Numbered from the stretch's first letter, positions 53,515-63,051 are shown. The stretch: DNA of 64,000 nucleotides from an uncultured Bacteroidia bacterium (GCA_902785825.1 CACZZZ010000004.1:1-64000); one strand, 5' to 3'. The notes: generated from the letters alone by a model not told the origin. Numbers and translations are program-made.

Positions 53515-54445
53515 CCTCCCTGAACACTCTAAGGAAGTTACCGGAGGCTATCTTTTCGATCTGGTCGTCGCTATATCCTTTTTCAGACAGCTGATCAAAT
53601 ACAACCGGCAGTTTCGATACATTCTCGAGCCCGACAGGAGTGACTTCGATCCCGTCGAAGTCTGTACCGATGCCGACATGCTCGATACCACCCACCTTGA
53701 CGGCATGGTCGATATGACGGATCACATCCTCGACGCTTGCCTGGACGGTCGTGGTCAGGAAATATGGATAAAAATTGATTTGGATAACTCCCCCTTTGTC
53801 CGCCATCCGCCTGATCATCTCATCAGTCATATTCCTCGGATGATTGGCCAGAGCCCTGCAGCATGAGTGGGTGGACAGGACGGGCTTTTTGGAGCAATCC
53901 AGGACATCGCTGAAGGTGCCATCAGAGACGTGGGCCACATCAACGATAATTCCGAGCCGGTTCATCTCTGAGACCACATCTCGTCCAAATGGGCTCAGAC
54001 CTCCCCAGCGCTTCCCCTCCATGGCCGCGTCCGCGATCTCATTGTCACCATTATGGGTGAGGGTCATATACCTTACGCCCATCCTGTGGAACAATCTCAG
54101 AAGGGACATGGACTTTTGGACAGGCGCTCCGTTTTCCATACCTATCAGTATGGATATCAATTTATTGGCCTTATTGGCGAGGACATCATCCGGAGTGAGT
54201 GCCAAGGCTATCCTGTCACCATATTTCCCAAGAGCGTCGTAAATGGACGCCAACATCTCAAGAGCCCTGGATGTGGCTGCCTCTGGGGAAAGCTCAGCGG
54301 AAGTGTAAAGGGCGAAAAAAGCTGCATCGACACCTCCAGCCGCGAGTTTCGGAATATCCACATGACCATCCTTATTGTCAATGCCGATATCAAGTCCCTT
54401 GATCATAAGGGACGGAGTGTCACAATGAGAATCGAGGACTATCAT
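53498..54445 (-). CDS. Membrane dipeptidase family M19
   Basis: A 315-residue metallopeptidase cleaving dipeptides, including those with D-residues. Zinc ligands expected for the family are present: His7 and Asp9 in DSHCDTP, the bridging Glu in THNGDNEIADAA, and His in VDVAHVSD and LSTHSCCRAL. Asp lies in the GTDFDG motif. No signal peptide is visible, so it is likely cytoplasmic. It is the last gene of the valS-to-M19 minus-strand series and overlaps the GIN-domain gene by 4 nt. Confidence 0.92.
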   Translation of the reverse strand: MIVLDSHCDTPSLMIKGLDIGIDNKDGHVDIPKLAAGGVDAAFFALYTSAELSPEAATSRALEMLASIYDALGKYGDRIALALTPDDVLANKANKLISILIGMENGAPVQKSMSLLRLFHRMGVRYMTLTHNGDNEIADAAMEGKRWGGLSPFGRDVVSEMNRLGIIVDVAHVSDGTFSDVLDCSKKPVLSTHSCCRALANHPRNMTDEMIRRMADKGGVIQINFYPYFLTTTVQASVEDVIRHIDHAVKVGGIEHVGIGTDFDGIEVTPVGLENVSKLPVVFDQLSEKGYSDDQIEKIASGNFLRVFREVTSQS

Positions 54446-55359
54446 TGTTTCCTCAGGACAGAAGCACTCTGGATCTTAACAAGATTGACGACTGGATCCC
54501 CGGAAAATGAGACTTCCGCTCCCCTTCCCAGATCGAGCTCAATTGATTCCACTGGACTCACATCAGCGGATACACCCGTGAGAGCGATCATCGCCTTGCC
54601 AGTCTTGAGGGCAGAAGCGTCTATATTGGCTGTAGTTCCCTTTCCGCTCAAAGAAAGAGAGGATGATTTTCCTGCGATAATTACCTTGGAACCACTTGAT
54701 ATATCGACTTTTATCTCATCTTCAACCTCACCTCTGATGTTGATGTCCGCGCTTCCTCCCGCGATAACGCTGATGTTCTTCGCCTGTCCATCAATGGCCA
54801 CAGCTGCCCTGCCGTCCGCAGAAACACTGATAGCTTCCTCGACGTCAACTGTGACATTCGTGAACTTGGCATTCTTCGTAGCGCTCAAAACGAGAGACTT
54901 CCCGGTGATGTTCAGGTTATTCGCCGAGGCGGTCCCACTCAGATTCACCACGAGGTCATCAGCCGTGATCTTTCCTGAGGAGAAGAACTGCGCGTCCTCA
55001 TTGAGCGTCAGGGTCTTGATTGAAGGCATCGTGACCACAGCGACAAGAGTCGGCTCAGATGAGTTTTTGCCTTTGTAACTCTTCTTCAAGTCCTTCGACA
55101 TGCCCTTGCCATCAAGTTCAAGGTGAAGAACGCCAGCCTTGACATAGCACTGCACATAAGTCTCAAGCGCGTCATCCATGGTCAGTTTGGCACTGTACCT
55201 TTCACCGGTGGTGATGGAAACCTTGAAGCCGTCGGAAGCCTCAATACCATCAAAAGGTGAAAGATCATGCTCCTTAGATCGGGTCTGTGACAATCCGGAA
55301 ATATTTGAAGCGACAATGAAGGTAGCAACCAGGAACAATTTGCAAATCAAAGATTTCAT
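54442..55359 (-). CDS. Secreted GIN-domain (DUF2807) protein
   Basis: A 305-residue exported protein. The signal peptide (MKSLICKLFLVATFIVASN) is followed by DLSPFDGIEASDGFKVSITTGERYSAKLTMDD, in two parts typical of the GIN/DUF2807 domain. After it comes a right-handed beta-helix-like repeat region rich in short Val/Ile/Ser/Gly strands. GIN domains are putative adhesin heads; no function is proven. It sits between the ABC-F gene and the M19 peptidase. Confidence 0.85.
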   Translation of the reverse strand: MKSLICKLFLVATFIVASNISGLSQTRSKEHDLSPFDGIEASDGFKVSITTGERYSAKLTMDDALETYVQCYVKAGVLHLELDGKGMSKDLKKSYKGKNSSEPTLVAVVTMPSIKTLTLNEDAQFFSSGKITADDLVVNLSGTASANNLNITGKSLVLSATKNAKFTNVTVDVEEAISVSADGRAAVAIDGQAKNISVIAGGSADINIRGEVEDEIKVDISSGSKVIIAGKSSSLSLSGKGTTANIDASALKTGKAMIALTGVSADVSPVESIELDLGRGAEVSFSGDPVVNLVKIQSASVLRKQ

Positions 55360-55377
55360 ATCAATTTAGAGTTATCG

Positions 55378-57345
55378 TTATTCTTCTAATTTCTCCATTA
55401 ATGACTCCCATTCAGAGGTTTTGTGGTCAAGTTCCCGCTTGTCCTCAAGATAGGTTCGGGTGAGCTCCATGATATCATCATCAGCCGTAGGATTGGAAAG
55501 GATTTTCTCAATATCTTTCATCTTCTTCTCCAACTTGCCTATCTCTCCCTCAAGGAAATCTATCCTGTGGCGAACCCTGCGAATCTCCTTGGACTCAGTC
55601 CGCTTCCGCTCGAAAGCCTCCCTCGCCTCCTCCTTTTTGTTATCCAGGATTTTTTTGTTACCCTGGATTGTTTTGTCATCCTGAGCATCGCGAAGGATCT
55701 CTTTCCCGAACCTTCTCTCAAGCTCCTGCAGGCTCTCAATCTTCCGATTCTCAAGAAACTCCGTAACACCACCAAGATGCTCCTTGACCTTCCCATCCCT
55801 GAACTCATACATCTTATCGACAAGCCCATCGAGGAAGTCACGATCATGTGAGACAACAATCAACGTGCCATCATAAGCCTTCAGAGCCTCTTTAAGGATT
55901 TCCTTAGACTTGATGTCCATGTGGTTAGTGGGCTCATCAAGCGCCAGGAGGTTATAAGGTTGGAGCATGAATTTGGCCATCCCAAGACGTGCTCTCTCCC
56001 CACCTGACAGGACACTGACCTTCTTGTCGATGTCCTCACCCCTGAAAAGGAATTGGGCCAGGATGTCCCGCAACTTCGTCCGGATGTCTCCAACCGCGAT
56101 ATTATCCAAAGTCTCCCACACAGTCAGATTCCTATCGAGGATATCCTCCTGATTCTGGGCATAATAGCCCATAGCGACATTATATCCCCTCTTCGCCTCT
56201 CCCTCAAGCGGTGTGAGCTCTCCGGTTATGACCCTCATCAAAGTGGTCTTGCCTTCACCATTACGCCCGATCAAAGCGACCTTCTCCCCCCTCTTAACTT
56301 CTATATCCGCATCACGGAAAACCACCTTACCGGGATATCCGACAGTGATTCCGGACGCTTTGAAAACGATGTCGCCGGAGCGCGGAGCAGGCGGGAATTT
56401 CACAGTAAGCCTCACATTGTCAGTCTCATCAATCTCAAGGCGATCCAACTTTTCAAGTTGCTTGATCCGAGACTGCACCTGGTTTGATTTAGTGGGTTTG
56501 TACCGGAAACGGTTGATGAAATCCTCCGTTTTCTCTATCATCCTCCGTTGATTCTCGTATGCCGCTGTCTGCTGGGCCAGGCGTTCCTTTCTCAGTTCCA
56601 CATACTTGCTGTAGGGAACCTTATAGTCGTGAATATGTCCGAGCAATATCTCCACTGTCCGGTTTGTGACAGTGTCCAGGAATTTCCTGTCATGGGAAAC
56701 GAGAAGAAGCGCGCCTTTCCTACCCTTGAGGTAATCCTCAAGCCACTCAATGGATTCAATGTCAAGGTGGTTTGTTGGCTCATCCAGGAGAAGCACATCA
56801 GGAGCTGAGAGCAGTATTTTTGCCAGCTCTATCCTCATGTTCCACCCCTGGCTGAAGGTTTCCGTCTTGCGCCCGAAATCCGAATCTTTGAAACCAAGCC
56901 CGAGAAGGGTCCGCTGAGCGAGCACCTCAGGAGGCTCGGCATGTATTATGGACAAGGAATCGCTCAAGTCGTTCATTCGGCTGATCAATTCCATGTAAGA
57001 ATCTGATTCGTAGTCGGTTCTGGACGCTAAAGACTCCCCTATGGAATCCAATTCCTTCTGGATGGAGTCCACCCTTTCGAAAGCTGTCATGGCTTCTTCC
57101 ATGACAGTCCTTCCCTTGTGGTGCTCCATGATCTGAGGCAGGTAACCTATTCTGATGTCATTAGGTTTATCAACGGATCCGGAGGTGGGACTCTGGAGAC
57201 CGCAAATAAGTTTCATAATAGTGGACTTCCCCGCACCATTCTTTCCGACGAGACCGATCTTGTCGTTCCCGCTGATGTGGAAGTCAATATTATCCAGCAA
57301 GGTAAACCCGCCGTAAGCTACAGTGAGGGAATTGATTGAGATCAT
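55378..57345 (-). CDS. ABC-F family ATPase with repeat-derived linker
   Basis: A 655-residue soluble protein with two ABC domains and no membrane segment, the ABC-F layout that acts on ribosomes. Domain 1 has GLVGKNGAGKST, FSQGWNMRIELAKIL (a modified signature) and LLLDEPTNHLD. Domain 2 has LIGRNGEGKTT, LSGGERARLGMAKF and LALDEPTNHMD. A C-terminal coiled coil (about 575-655) closes it. The linker at about 548-570 (EILRDAQDDKTIQGNKKILD) is encoded by palindromic repeat DNA. The start overlaps tatC by 4 nt. Whether it gives antibiotic resistance or a housekeeping translation role cannot be told. Confidence 0.93.
   Translation of the reverse strand: MISINSLTVAYGGFTLLDNIDFHISGNDKIGLVGKNGAGKSTIMKLICGLQSPTSGSVDKPNDIRIGYLPQIMEHHKGRTVMEEAMTAFERVDSIQKELDSIGESLASRTDYESDSYMELISRMNDLSDSLSIIHAEPPEVLAQRTLLGLGFKDSDFGRKTETFSQGWNMRIELAKILLSAPDVLLLDEPTNHLDIESIEWLEDYLKGRKGALLLVSHDRKFLDTVTNRTVEILLGHIHDYKVPYSKYVELRKERLAQQTAAYENQRRMIEKTEDFINRFRYKPTKSNQVQSRIKQLEKLDRLEIDETDNVRLTVKFPPAPRSGDIVFKASGITVGYPGKVVFRDADIEVKRGEKVALIGRNGEGKTTLMRVITGELTPLEGEAKRGYNVAMGYYAQNQEDILDRNLTVWETLDNIAVGDIRTKLRDILAQFLFRGEDIDKKVSVLSGGERARLGMAKFMLQPYNLLALDEPTNHMDIKSKEILKEALKAYDGTLIVVSHDRDFLDGLVDKMYEFRDGKVKEHLGGVTEFLENRKIESLQELERRFGKEILRDAQDDKTIQGNKKILDNKKEEAREAFERKRTESKEIRRVRHRIDFLEGEIGKLEKKMKDIEKILSNPTADDDIMELTRTYLEDKRELDHKTSEWESLMEKLEE
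55642..55700. repeat. REP-like palindromes inserted in frame in the ABC-F gene
   Basis: On the minus strand AGATCCTTCGC...CTCAGGATGAC (55700-55675) matches the 63861-63885 repeat in about 21 of 26 positions, with paired changes that keep the stem. It is followed by ATCCAGG/CCTGGAT arms (55668-55642) around a 13-nt loop. The combined segment of about 60 bp adds about 20 residues without shifting the frame. Confidence 0.75.
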
Positions 57346-58136
57346 CCTTCCGCGGTTTCAGCCACCTCTTCCTCTGCCGGTCGAGGCTTGCAGAACATGA
57401 CACTGGCCTCATAAAGAAGAAGGAGCGGGGCGGCGGCGATCAACATTGAGAAGGGATCGGCCGGGGTGATTATGGCCGCTATGCAAAGAATGGCTACGAT
57501 GGCGTGCTTGCGGTACTTATTCATCGTTTCTTTATACACCAAGCCCAACTTATTGAGTATCACCACGACGGCCGGAAATTCGAACACGATCCCGAAGGCC
57601 AGGATTGTCGAGGTGAACAATGATATGTAGGAGTTGAGCGATATGGTGTTGACGACATCCTCGCTGATTTTGTAGCCCAGGAAGAAGTTCAAGGAAATCG
57701 GAACTATCAGCACATAACCCACATAGAGACCGAGATAGAAAAGAAAGGAGGCAGCGACGAACACTCCCCTGATCGTCCTCTTCTCATTCTGGTACAAGGC
57801 GGGAGCTATGAACTTCCATATCTCCCAGATCACGAACGGGAATGAGAGGATGAAACCCAGCTGGAACGCGACTTTGAGGTGGACGAAGAACTGCGCTGAG
57901 ATGTCCAGGTTCACAAGGCTCATCTTCACATCCATGTTCAGGAGCTTATAAACCCAGAAATCGCTCCTGGTCGGAGCGAAGACCACATCGTCGAAGACGA
58001 ACTTCTTAAAACAGAACACCGCCACGCTGAAGACGCAAATAGCTAACAATGAGCGGAATATGGTTCCTCTCAGCACCTCCAGATGGTCCCAGAAGGACAT
58101 CTCGGCAGTGTCCTGTTTCTGCTGCTCTTCAGACAC
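57342..58136 (-). CDS. tatC: Sec-independent translocase subunit TatC
   Basis: A 264-residue polytopic membrane protein with six predicted segments, the receptor for twin-arginine signal peptides. TatC features are MSFWDHLEVLRGTIFRSLLA near the N-terminus and FVIWEIWKFIAPALYQNEKR in the cytoplasmic loop. ITPADPFSMLIAAAPLLLLYE lies near the end. It follows tatA by 2 nt and overlaps the ABC-F gene by 4 nt. Confidence 0.96.
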   Translation of the reverse strand: MSEEQQKQDTAEMSFWDHLEVLRGTIFRSLLAICVFSVAVFCFKKFVFDDVVFAPTRSDFWVYKLLNMDVKMSLVNLDISAQFFVHLKVAFQLGFILSFPFVIWEIWKFIAPALYQNEKRTIRGVFVAASFLFYLGLYVGYVLIVPISLNFFLGYKISEDVVNTISLNSYISLFTSTILAFGIVFEFPAVVVILNKLGLVYKETMNKYRKHAIVAILCIAAIITPADPFSMLIAAAPLLLLYEASVMFCKPRPAEEEVAETAEG

Positions 58137-58138
58137 GA

Positions 58139-58384
58139 TTACTTCTGGTAATCTTCTTTCTTCTCGATCTTGTCCGGGCTCTTGGCGGGAGCGTTCAGGT
58201 CTCTGTCAACATCCTCAATCTGTTTCTCGACCTCATTCATGCCCTCCTTGAAACTCTTCATTCCTTTTCCGAGACCTTTCATGAGCTCGGGAATCTTCTT
58301 TCCACCAAAGAGAAGAAGGATGACCAGGGCGATGATGACCACCTGCCATGGTCCTACGACACCTAAAGGGAAAAATGCTAACAT
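58139..58384 (-). CDS. tatA: Twin-arginine translocase pore subunit TatA
   Basis: An 81-residue protein: one N-terminal membrane helix ([20 protein letters not shown], with the FG hinge), then an amphipathic helix ([15 protein letters not shown]) and a charged tail. It is adjacent to tatC, and no tatB is seen. A TatAC system is usual where TatA serves both roles. Confidence 0.95.
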   Translation of the reverse strand: MLAFFPLGVVGPWQVVIIALVILLLFGGKKIPELMKGLGKGMKSFKEGMNEVEKQIEDVDRDLNAPAKSPDKIEKKEDYQK

Positions 58385-58403
58385 ATTCTTGAATATTAAT
58401 GGT

Positions 58404-58817
58404 TTACCTATCGTTAATGTGTTTTTCTATTGCTTCAAGTAACTTCTCTGGACAACGGGTCGGACGTCCGGTCTCCTTATTAAGAAATCCCAGGACCACC
58501 TCACCATCAACACATAATGTGCCGCCCTGGTTATAAACAGCCTGTTTGATCCTCAGCTTTGCCAGGGGCATAGTGTCAATCATCGCCACTACCCGAAGGT
58601 CATCCCCCATCCGCGCGGGAAACTTGTAGTGGCATTCGACCGACACTATCGGGATAGTGACGCCGTCTTCCTCGCACTGCTCGATCGGATACCCGAACTC
58701 CCTCATCATGTTGTTACGGGCGCACTCGAAATATCTGATGTAGTTCGAGTGATGGACGATACCCATCTGGTCCGTCTCGTAGTATCTGACCGGGAAAAAT
58801 GTCTCAGAATATACCAT
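58404..58817 (-). CDS. Acyl-CoA thioesterase, 4HBT/YbgC-like hotdog fold
   Basis: A 137-residue protein from the ATG at 58817; a longer frame from TTG 58838 is less likely. The 4HBT signature is clear: [20 protein letters not shown] in the active-site strand and helix, then [12 protein letters not shown]. It probably hydrolyses acyl-CoA or aryl-CoA thioesters in the cytoplasm. It lies between valS (36-nt gap) and tatA (19-nt gap) on the same strand. The substrate is unknown. Confidence 0.9.
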   Translation of the reverse strand: MVYSETFFPVRYYETDQMGIVHHSNYIRYFECARNNMMREFGYPIEQCEEDGVTIPIVSVECHYKFPARMGDDLRVVAMIDTMPLAKLRIKQAVYNQGGTLCVDGEVVLGFLNKETGRPTRCPEKLLEAIEKHINDR

Positions 58818-58853
58818 AACAAAAATGTTAATAATCAAAACACGTTTGTTATA

Positions 58854-61514
58854 TTACTTAGATTTCAATGAGTTAAGGCTCTTCTCCAGATTTTCAATCT
58901 TGAGAAGGGCATCAGCCTCTTTTTTGCGCTCCAAAGCCACGACTTTCTCTGGAGCATGGGCAGTGAAGGACTCATTTGAGAGTTTTTTACGCACTCCCTC
59001 AAGGAAACCTCTAAGCCTTGTGAGCTCAGATTCGATCTTCGCGATCTCTTCGCCGGCATCAACAAAGCCGTCGAGAGGAATGAATATCTCAACTGTCCCA
59101 ACCATGAAGGAAACACCGTTACCGGAGAACTCTTCGACACTCTCCACCTTGCCGACATTGGCAAGTTTGGCGATGACCGGCGCCATCTCCATCGGGAACC
59201 CACCCTTAACTTTAATGTCCAGAGCCTCCTTCGGGGAGATATTCTTCTGCTGCCTTGTGGCCCTGACACCTCCGGCAACCTCTTTGGCGACCTCGAAAGC
59301 GGCTATTACCTTCTCATCCACAGGGCCAGCGACAGGAGAGGCCTCGTACATGATCGTCTGGGTCTCATCCCTGTCACCTAGTGACTGCCAGAGTTCCTCG
59401 CTTATAAACGGCATCACCGGATGTATCAACTTGAGAAGATTCTCCAGGAAGGAGTTCGTGGCCTCCATAGTTGCCTTGTCGAGTGGCTGACCGTAAGCGG
59501 GCTTAACAGCCTCAAGATACCAGGAGCAATAGTCATCCCAGAAAAGCTTGTAGATAGCCATAAGGGCGTCGGAGATCCTGAACTTGGAATAATAGTCCTC
59601 TACCTGAGCTACGGTCTGATTAAGTTTATTCTCGAACCACTTGACAGCAAGAGCATTAACTTCACTTTGCTGAAGCGACGCATCAACAGTCCATCCCTGT
59701 ACAAGGCGGAAAGAGTTCCAGATCTTGTTACAGAAATTGCGTCCCTGCTCAACCTGACTCTCGTCGTAGAAAATATCGTTGCCGGCGGAAGAGCAAAGCA
59801 GCATACCGATCCTCACGGCATCGGCACCATATTTCTTGATGAGCTCAAGAGGATCCGGAGAATTACCGAGAGTCTTGCTCATCTTGCGGCCAAGTTTATC
59901 ACGGACAATGCCCGTGAAGTACACATTGCTGAACGGGATGTCTTTCATAAACTCCGCTCCCGCCATAATCATCCTGGCGACCCAGAAGAATATGATGTCC
60001 GGGCCGGTCACGAGGTCACTCGTGGGATAGTAATATGCCAGATCCTTGTTAGGCTCATGCTCAGGATGCCCCGGGCGTTTCGGGTCAAATACCGAGATAG
60101 GCCAGAGCCAACTTGAGAACCAGGTGTCGAGAACATCCTCGTCCTGACGCAGATCCGATGCATTCAGCGAAGGATTGATCTTCCTCGCAGCCTCGAGAGC
60201 TTTCTCGGGAGTCTCCTCGACAACCACTTGTCCGTCAGGAAGATAATATGCGGGGATCCGCTGTCCCCACCAAAGCTGGCGGGAGATGCACCAGTCACGG
60301 ACGTTCTCCATCCAGTGGCGGTATGTGTTGCGGTACTTGTCCGGGATGAACTTGATCTTGCCGGACTCGACACTCTCGAGAGCCATAGCCGCGAGATCCT
60401 CCATTTTGAGGAACCACTGGGCCGAAAGCTTCGGCTCAATGACGGCGTCGGTCCTCTCTGAATAGCCGACCGGGGAGACATATTCCTCGACCTTCTCGAG
60501 GTTGCCGGCCTCCTCAAGCATGCCGACAATCTTCTTCCTGGCCACGAAACGGTCCTCACCAACGAGGATCACAGCCTCTTCAGTGAGTTTTCCATGGTCA
60601 TCTATAATATTGATTATAGGAAGGTTATGTCTTAATCCTATCTCATAGTCATGAGCGTCGTGAGCGGGAGTGACCTTCAAGCATCCGGTACCGAAATCCA
60701 TCTCGACATAGCTGTCCTCGATGACAGGAATCTCACGGCCGATCAACGGGATAATGACCTTCTTTCCCTTAAGCCAATGATAACGCTCGTCGGCGGGATT
60801 AACGCAGATAGCGGAATCCGCCATGATAGTCTCCGGGCGGGTCGTGGCGATCACAAGGTACTTGTCCGTGGGATTGCCATTGCCATCCGAGATATAATAC
60901 CTAAGGTGGTAGAAGTGGCTCTTGGTGTCCTTATGGATGACCTCGTCGTCGCTGATCGCCGTGAGGGCTACAGGATCCCAGTTAACCATTCGTACTCCCC
61001 TGTAAATCAATCCCTTCTTATAGAAATAGCAGAAGGTGGATATGACAGCGTCAGAGAGTTCCGGCTCCATGGTGAAACGTGTGCGATCCCAATCGCATGA
61101 GGCTCCCAGCTTCTTGAGCTGCTGGAGAATTATTCCTCCATGCTCCTCTTTCCATTCCCAAGCGTACTTAAGGAACTCCTCGCGGGTCAGATCCTCTTTG
61201 GAGATACCTTTTTCCTTAAGTCTCGCAACGACTTTGCTCTCCGTGGCTATCGACGCGTGGTCGGTGCCGGGAACCCAGCAGGCGTTCTTACCGTCCATAC
61301 GGGCCTTGCGGATCAGCACGTCATTGAGTGTGTTATTGAGCACATGGCCCATGTGGAGAATTCCAGTCACATTCGGCGGCGGGATAACGATGGTGTAAGG
61401 CTCCTTGTCATTGGGCTCTGAATGGAAACACCTGTGTTCCAGCCACCAGGAATACCACTTATCCTCCACTTCCGCCGGATTGTACTTTGCGGAAAGCTCT
61501 TTCTTCTCGCTCAT
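58854..61514 (-). CDS. valS: Valyl-tRNA synthetase
   Basis: An 886-residue class I synthetase that charges tRNA-Val and edits mischarged Thr. The HIGH motif is HMGH (54-57, in PPPNVTGILHMGHVLNN). The editing domain holds VIATTRPETIMADSA and the second signature is GRKMSKTLGNSPDPL. An anticodon-binding domain and the C-terminal coiled-coil arm (about 820-886) typical of ValRS follow. First gene of a long minus-strand series. Confidence 0.98.
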   Translation of the reverse strand: MSEKKELSAKYNPAEVEDKWYSWWLEHRCFHSEPNDKEPYTIVIPPPNVTGILHMGHVLNNTLNDVLIRKARMDGKNACWVPGTDHASIATESKVVARLKEKGISKEDLTREEFLKYAWEWKEEHGGIILQQLKKLGASCDWDRTRFTMEPELSDAVISTFCYFYKKGLIYRGVRMVNWDPVALTAISDDEVIHKDTKSHFYHLRYYISDGNGNPTDKYLVIATTRPETIMADSAICVNPADERYHWLKGKKVIIPLIGREIPVIEDSYVEMDFGTGCLKVTPAHDAHDYEIGLRHNLPIINIIDDHGKLTEEAVILVGEDRFVARKKIVGMLEEAGNLEKVEEYVSPVGYSERTDAVIEPKLSAQWFLKMEDLAAMALESVESGKIKFIPDKYRNTYRHWMENVRDWCISRQLWWGQRIPAYYLPDGQVVVEETPEKALEAARKINPSLNASDLRQDEDVLDTWFSSWLWPISVFDPKRPGHPEHEPNKDLAYYYPTSDLVTGPDIIFFWVARMIMAGAEFMKDIPFSNVYFTGIVRDKLGRKMSKTLGNSPDPLELIKKYGADAVRIGMLLCSSAGNDIFYDESQVEQGRNFCNKIWNSFRLVQGWTVDASLQQSEVNALAVKWFENKLNQTVAQVEDYYSKFRISDALMAIYKLFWDDYCSWYLEAVKPAYGQPLDKATMEATNSFLENLLKLIHPVMPFISEELWQSLGDRDETQTIMYEASPVAGPVDEKVIAAFEVAKEVAGGVRATRQQKNISPKEALDIKVKGGFPMEMAPVIAKLANVGKVESVEEFSGNGVSFMVGTVEIFIPLDGFVDAGEEIAKIESELTRLRGFLEGVRKKLSNESFTAHAPEKVVALERKKEADALLKIENLEKSLNSLKSK

Positions 61515-61553
61515 ATCCTTTTTTACTACTTTATATACTTTATTCCAGAATTA

Positions 61554-61561
61554 CAAATATA
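61554..61561 (-). promoter_or_regulatory. -7 box TATATTTG for valS
   Basis: A perfect TAnnTTTG on the minus strand, 39 nt before the valS ATG. It is back to back with the DUF3467 gene promoter. Confidence 0.5.
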
Positions 61562-61574
61562 ACACATTTTTCAC

Positions 61575-61582
61575 TAATTTTG
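61575..61582 (+). promoter_or_regulatory. -7 box TAATTTTG for the DUF3467-kdsC-maf-esterase group
   Basis: A perfect TAnnTTTG, 20 nt before the ATG at 61603. No good -33 element is seen. Confidence 0.5.
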
Positions 61583-61602
61583 CCCTATCAAAACAGACTA
61601 TC

Positions 61603-61938
61603 ATGGAAGAGAAGAAGGAAATAAGCCTTGAGATCAAGCCTGAGATAGCGAAGGGCACCTATTCAAACCTCGCTATTATCACCCACTCCCACAGCGAGTT
61701 CATCATTGATTTTGCCACTATGCTCCCCGGACTCCCGAAGCCTGACATCGGTAACAGGATCATCATGACTCCGGAGCACGCGAAGAGGCTCCTCAATGCC
61801 CTGATGGATAATGTGACTAAGTATGAGAGCCAGTTCGGACTGATCTCCCTCGGCGGTCAGCAGCCGCCTCAGCAGCAAGGCGGGACCTTCAACCTCGGAG
61901 ACCTCCCCCAGTTCGGTCCCGGCGGAACCAAATCATAG
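61603..61938 (+). CDS. DUF3467 protein
   Basis: A 111-residue cytoplasmic protein. It matches the DUF3467 pattern: KGTYSNLAIITHSHSEFIIDFATMLPG in the first half (longer run split here), then NRIIMTPEHAKRLLNALMDNV. The tail is Gln/Gly/Pro-rich. The function is unknown; the family is widespread in bacteria. The ATG at 61603 is chosen because it follows the promoter box and starts the conserved part. A longer frame from 61405 would be antisense to valS. kdsC starts 2 nt after its stop. Confidence 0.88.
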   Translation: MEEKKEISLEIKPEIAKGTYSNLAIITHSHSEFIIDFATMLPGLPKPDIGNRIIMTPEHAKRLLNALMDNVTKYESQFGLISLGGQQPPQQQGGTFNLGDLPQFGPGGTKS

Positions 61939-61940
61939 AA

Positions 61941-62465
61941 ATGACTGATTTAAAGGATATTAAAGGATTCGCCCTCGACATCGACGGAGTGATGACGGAC
62001 GGCGGTATCCTGGCTGACCTTGAAGGCCAGCTTTACCGCACCTACGACGCCAAGGATGGGTTCGCGATCAGGATGGCGTCGATGAACGGCTTCCCTGTTG
62101 GAGTCATCACCGGAGCCCGCTCCCAGAGTGTCAGAGCAAGGTTCTCCGGCAACGGGATCCCTCCTGAGGACGTCTATCTCGGGTCAAGAGACAAGATCAC
62201 CGACTTCGTGGACTTCTGCGCCAGACACGGACTGGAGCAGTCTCAAGTCATGTATTTCGGAGATGACATTCCGGACATACCCGTAATCCTGGCTGCCGGA
62301 ATAGGAGTCGTTCCCGCTGATGCAGTGGATGAGGCAAAAGAAGCCGCTGACATAGTCTCAGACCGTCCAGGCGGCAAATGCTGCGTCCGGAAGCACATAG
62401 AGCAGGTAATGAAAGCCCAAGGGCGCTGGAATTTCGACGTCCAGGTTTATAAGAAAAGATTTTAA
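61941..62465 (+). CDS. kdsC: KdsC-type HAD phosphatase (KDO 8-phosphate phosphatase)
   Basis: A 174-residue haloacid-dehalogenase phosphatase without a cap domain, which releases KDO from KDO 8-phosphate for LPS core. Motif I is LDIDGVMTDGG (Asp13, Asp15) and motif II is ITGARSQ. Motif IV is YFGDDIPDIPV, followed by VVPADAVDEAKEAAD and RPGGKCCVRKHIEQV typical of the family. It is consistent with LptD and an LPS-bearing envelope. maf follows 4 nt later. Confidence 0.93.
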   Translation: MTDLKDIKGFALDIDGVMTDGGILADLEGQLYRTYDAKDGFAIRMASMNGFPVGVITGARSQSVRARFSGNGIPPEDVYLGSRDKITDFVDFCARHGLEQSQVMYFGDDIPDIPVILAAGIGVVPADAVDEAKEAADIVSDRPGGKCCVRKHIEQVMKAQGRWNFDVQVYKKRF

Positions 62466-62469
62466 GGAT

Positions 62470-63051
62470 ATGGATATCCACGGAAAGAAGATAATCCTTG
62501 CGTCAAACTCTCCCCGCAGAAGAGAGCTTCTCGCCGCACTTGGTATAGACTTTACTGTCGATACTGGGACATCTTTCGTCGAGGAATACGCTCCAGACAC
62601 GCCCCACACCAAAGTTCCGGAGCTGATGTCGTTGGGCAAGTCTCTAGGATTTCACCGGGAACTTGAACCGGATGAGATTCTCGTCACCTCCGACACCATG
62701 GTCCTGTGCGGAACGGAGATTCTCGGAAAGCCCGCGGACAGGGCTGACGCCGCCAGAATGCTCAGACTTCTTTCCGGACGTGAACACCAGGTAATAACAG
62801 CTGTAACTATCCGAAACAGCAAACGTGAAAGGACCTTTTCCGTCACTTCAAATGTTTTCTTCAAAGAACTGTCCGATAGCGAGATATATTACTATATCGA
62901 CAACTATAAACCATTCGACAAAGCTGGCGCTTACGGCATCCAGGAGTGGATTGGTTACATAGGCATAACAGGCATTGAAGGCTCCTTCTACAACGTCATG
63001 GGCTTCCCTACCCAGCGATTCTATGACGAGCTCCAAAGTTTTCTCGTATGA
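62470..63051 (+). CDS. maf: Maf-family nucleoside triphosphate pyrophosphatase
   Basis: A 193-residue enzyme that hydrolyses non-canonical or TTP/UTP nucleotides to monophosphates. Signatures are ILASNSPRRRELLAALG, SDTMVLCGTEILGKP, LLSGREHQVITAV and KAGAYGIQEWIG. YNVMGFPTQR lies near the end. The position between kdsC and the esterase is co-directional and compact. Its stop overlaps the esterase start by 4 nt. Confidence 0.95.
   Translation: MDIHGKKIILASNSPRRRELLAALGIDFTVDTGTSFVEEYAPDTPHTKVPELMSLGKSLGFHRELEPDEILVTSDTMVLCGTEILGKPADRADAARMLRLLSGREHQVITAVTIRNSKRERTFSVTSNVFFKELSDSEIYYYIDNYKPFDKAGAYGIQEWIGYIGITGIEGSFYNVMGFPTQRFYDELQSFLV

Noticed and set aside
53498..53560. Terminator for cinA inside the M19 peptidase gene
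   Set aside because: Only a weak CCTCC/GGAGG pairing with a long loop is present; it does not match the strong stems seen after rpe and pfk.
61405..61602. Longer start for the DUF3467 protein
   Set aside because: The upstream part is antisense to the valS start and lies before the promoter box. The conserved protein begins at the ATG at 61603.
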